NCBI RefSeq assembly: GCF_000421185.1 | Contig: NZ_ATWJ01000013.1 | Location: 124,001-188,000, forward strand | Source: Ornithinimicrobium pekingense DSM 21552 | GTDB taxonomy: Bacteria; Actinomycetota; Actinomycetes; Actinomycetales; Dermatophilaceae | Direction of reading: 5' to 3' | Length of the DNA: 64,000 bases | Part shown: positions 63,376 to 64,000 of the stretch, piece after piece | How positions within the stretch are numbered: position 1 is the first letter of the stretch | Layout of the letters: each line of letters begins with the position of its first letter | Notes under the pieces: generated by a model | Databases searched by the model: none | The model's input: only the letters and a program-made list of their open reading frames with translations | What the model was told of the DNA's origin: nothing | Translations under genes and position numbers: made by a program

Positions 63376-64000
63376 TCAGCTCATCGCGTCGACATACTCC
63401 TCGCTGTGCCGCGGCGCCTGCGCCGCAGCGGCCGGACCGACGCGGCGCGGCCACCAGAAGCGCTCGCCGAGGACCCGCACGATCGCGGGCACGAGCACCG
63501 TCCGCACGACCAGGGTGTCGAGCAGCACGCCGATGCAGATCACCACACCGATCTGGGCCAGCACCACCAGCGGCAGGACGCCCAGGACCGCGAAGACCGC
63601 GGCCAGCAGGATGCCGGCGCTGGTGATGACGCCACCGGTGGCGCCGAGCGCGCGCAGCACCCCGTCGCGGGTGCCGTGCGCCCCGGCCTCCTCCAGCGTG
63701 CGGGTGATGAGGAAGATGTTGTAGTCCACGCCCAGGGCGACCAGGAAGACGAAGGCCAGCAGCGGCATGCTCGCGTCGATGGCCGCGAAGCCGAAGACCC
63801 CGGTGAAGAGCCACCACGAGACGCCGAGGGCGGCCGCGAAGGTGGCGACGACGCTGCTGACGAGGATGACCGGGGCCAGGACCGAGCGGAGCAGCCCCAT
63901 GAGGGCGAGCAGGACGCCCGCCAGGATCAGCGGCATGACCTTCCACCGGTCCTGCAGGCTGCCGGCGTCGGCGTCGGCGCCCGAGGCGTCGCCACCGGTG
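63376..64000 (-). CDS. MMPL-family transporter, C-terminal part (5' end outside window)
   Basis: The frame is open to the window edge. The visible part has the last transmembrane bundle: MPLLAFVFLVALGVDYNIFLITR, which is the MMPL/RND helix with the conserved Asp-Tyr pair, then TGGVITSAGILLAAVFAVLG, GVLLDTLVVRTVLVPAIVRVLG, and a cytoplasmic tail ending EEYVDAMS. MMPL proteins export lipids or other hydrophobic compounds. Size and partners of the full protein are not visible. Confidence 0.9.
   Translation of the reverse strand, partial: TGGDASGADADAGSLQDRWKVMPLILAGVLLALMGLLRSVLAPVILVSSVVATFAAALGVSWWLFTGVFGFAAIDASMPLLAFVFLVALGVDYNIFLITRTLEEAGAHGTRDGVLRALGATGGVITSAGILLAAVFAVLGVLPLVVLAQIGVVICIGVLLDTLVVRTVLVPAIVRVLGERFWWPRRVGPAAAAQAPRHSEEYVDAMS

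Overview
The window is very GC-rich (roughly 73% by eye), densely coded, and uses many GTG starts, ATGA/GTGA stop-start overlaps and TANNNT -10 boxes lying directly in front of start codons. This points to an actinobacterium. The gene mix (hut cluster with HutF, YjiH-type membrane protein, lipase maturation factor, CWB2 protein, two-exon-free compact operons) fits Micrococcales, perhaps the Intrasporangiaceae/Ornithinimicrobiaceae. There is no rRNA, tRNA or other strong phylogenetic marker here, so the family is an inference. It looks like an ordinary chromosomal segment: no integrase, transposase, phage gene or CRISPR array was seen.

Layout. 1-2167: two glycosyltransferase genes, the first cut by the window edge. 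2164-16465: a dispersed histidine-utilisation (hut) region. It holds operon I (M20 amidohydrolase, P-loop kinase, hutF, hutI), operon II (hutU, YjiH membrane protein, possibly an MFS protein), hutH, and an IclR regulator, with DUF4395, YbaK and ASCH genes between them and a frameshifted AbiEi/DUF559-type gene bracketed by two matched palindromes. 16533-25230: nucleoside transporter, quinone oxidoreductase, secreted FG-GAP/CWB2 protein, NUDIX, FAD dehydrogenase, metallophosphoesterase. 25377-31198: DsbA-like protein, 2'-5' RNA ligase, carbamate kinase, YciI, VOC, phosphotransferase, cold shock protein and a 55-residue zinc-ribbon-like protein. 31214-39758: PLP sulfur-amino-acid enzyme, CGNR regulator with divergent EamA exporter, MarR, S10 peptidase, lipase maturation factor, M3 peptidase. 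39976-46276: small membrane protein, EF-G-like GTPase, MarR, RND pump. 46501-53119: BCCT carrier, divergent G6PDH-like protein, DedA-like protein, lactonase, malic enzyme. 53214-64000: MFS, EEP nuclease, NhaP antiporter, HprK-related/PqqD pair, acidic coiled-coil protein, BioY, phosphofructokinase, threonine deaminase and the C-terminus of an MMPL protein.

How genes work together. HutH, HutU, HutI and HutF take histidine to N-formylglutamate; no HutG is present and an M20 enzyme sits where the last step is expected. A 16-bp dyad, GTCYGGSATGYGAGAC, occurs once upstream of each of the three hut transcription units and nowhere else that I noticed. It is the best candidate binding site for the IclR protein at 15698-16465.

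The other main signals lie outside genes: (1) tandem repeats with an exact 32-bp period just after stop codons at three loci; (2) 19-bp-period repeats around perfect palindromes between convergent genes; (3) an excess of the octamer GGTATGCC in all reading frames and between genes; (4) widespread leaderless promoter geometry; (5) a palindromic promoter/operator between the CGNR and EamA genes. All calls come from reading the sequence alone; no database search was run.
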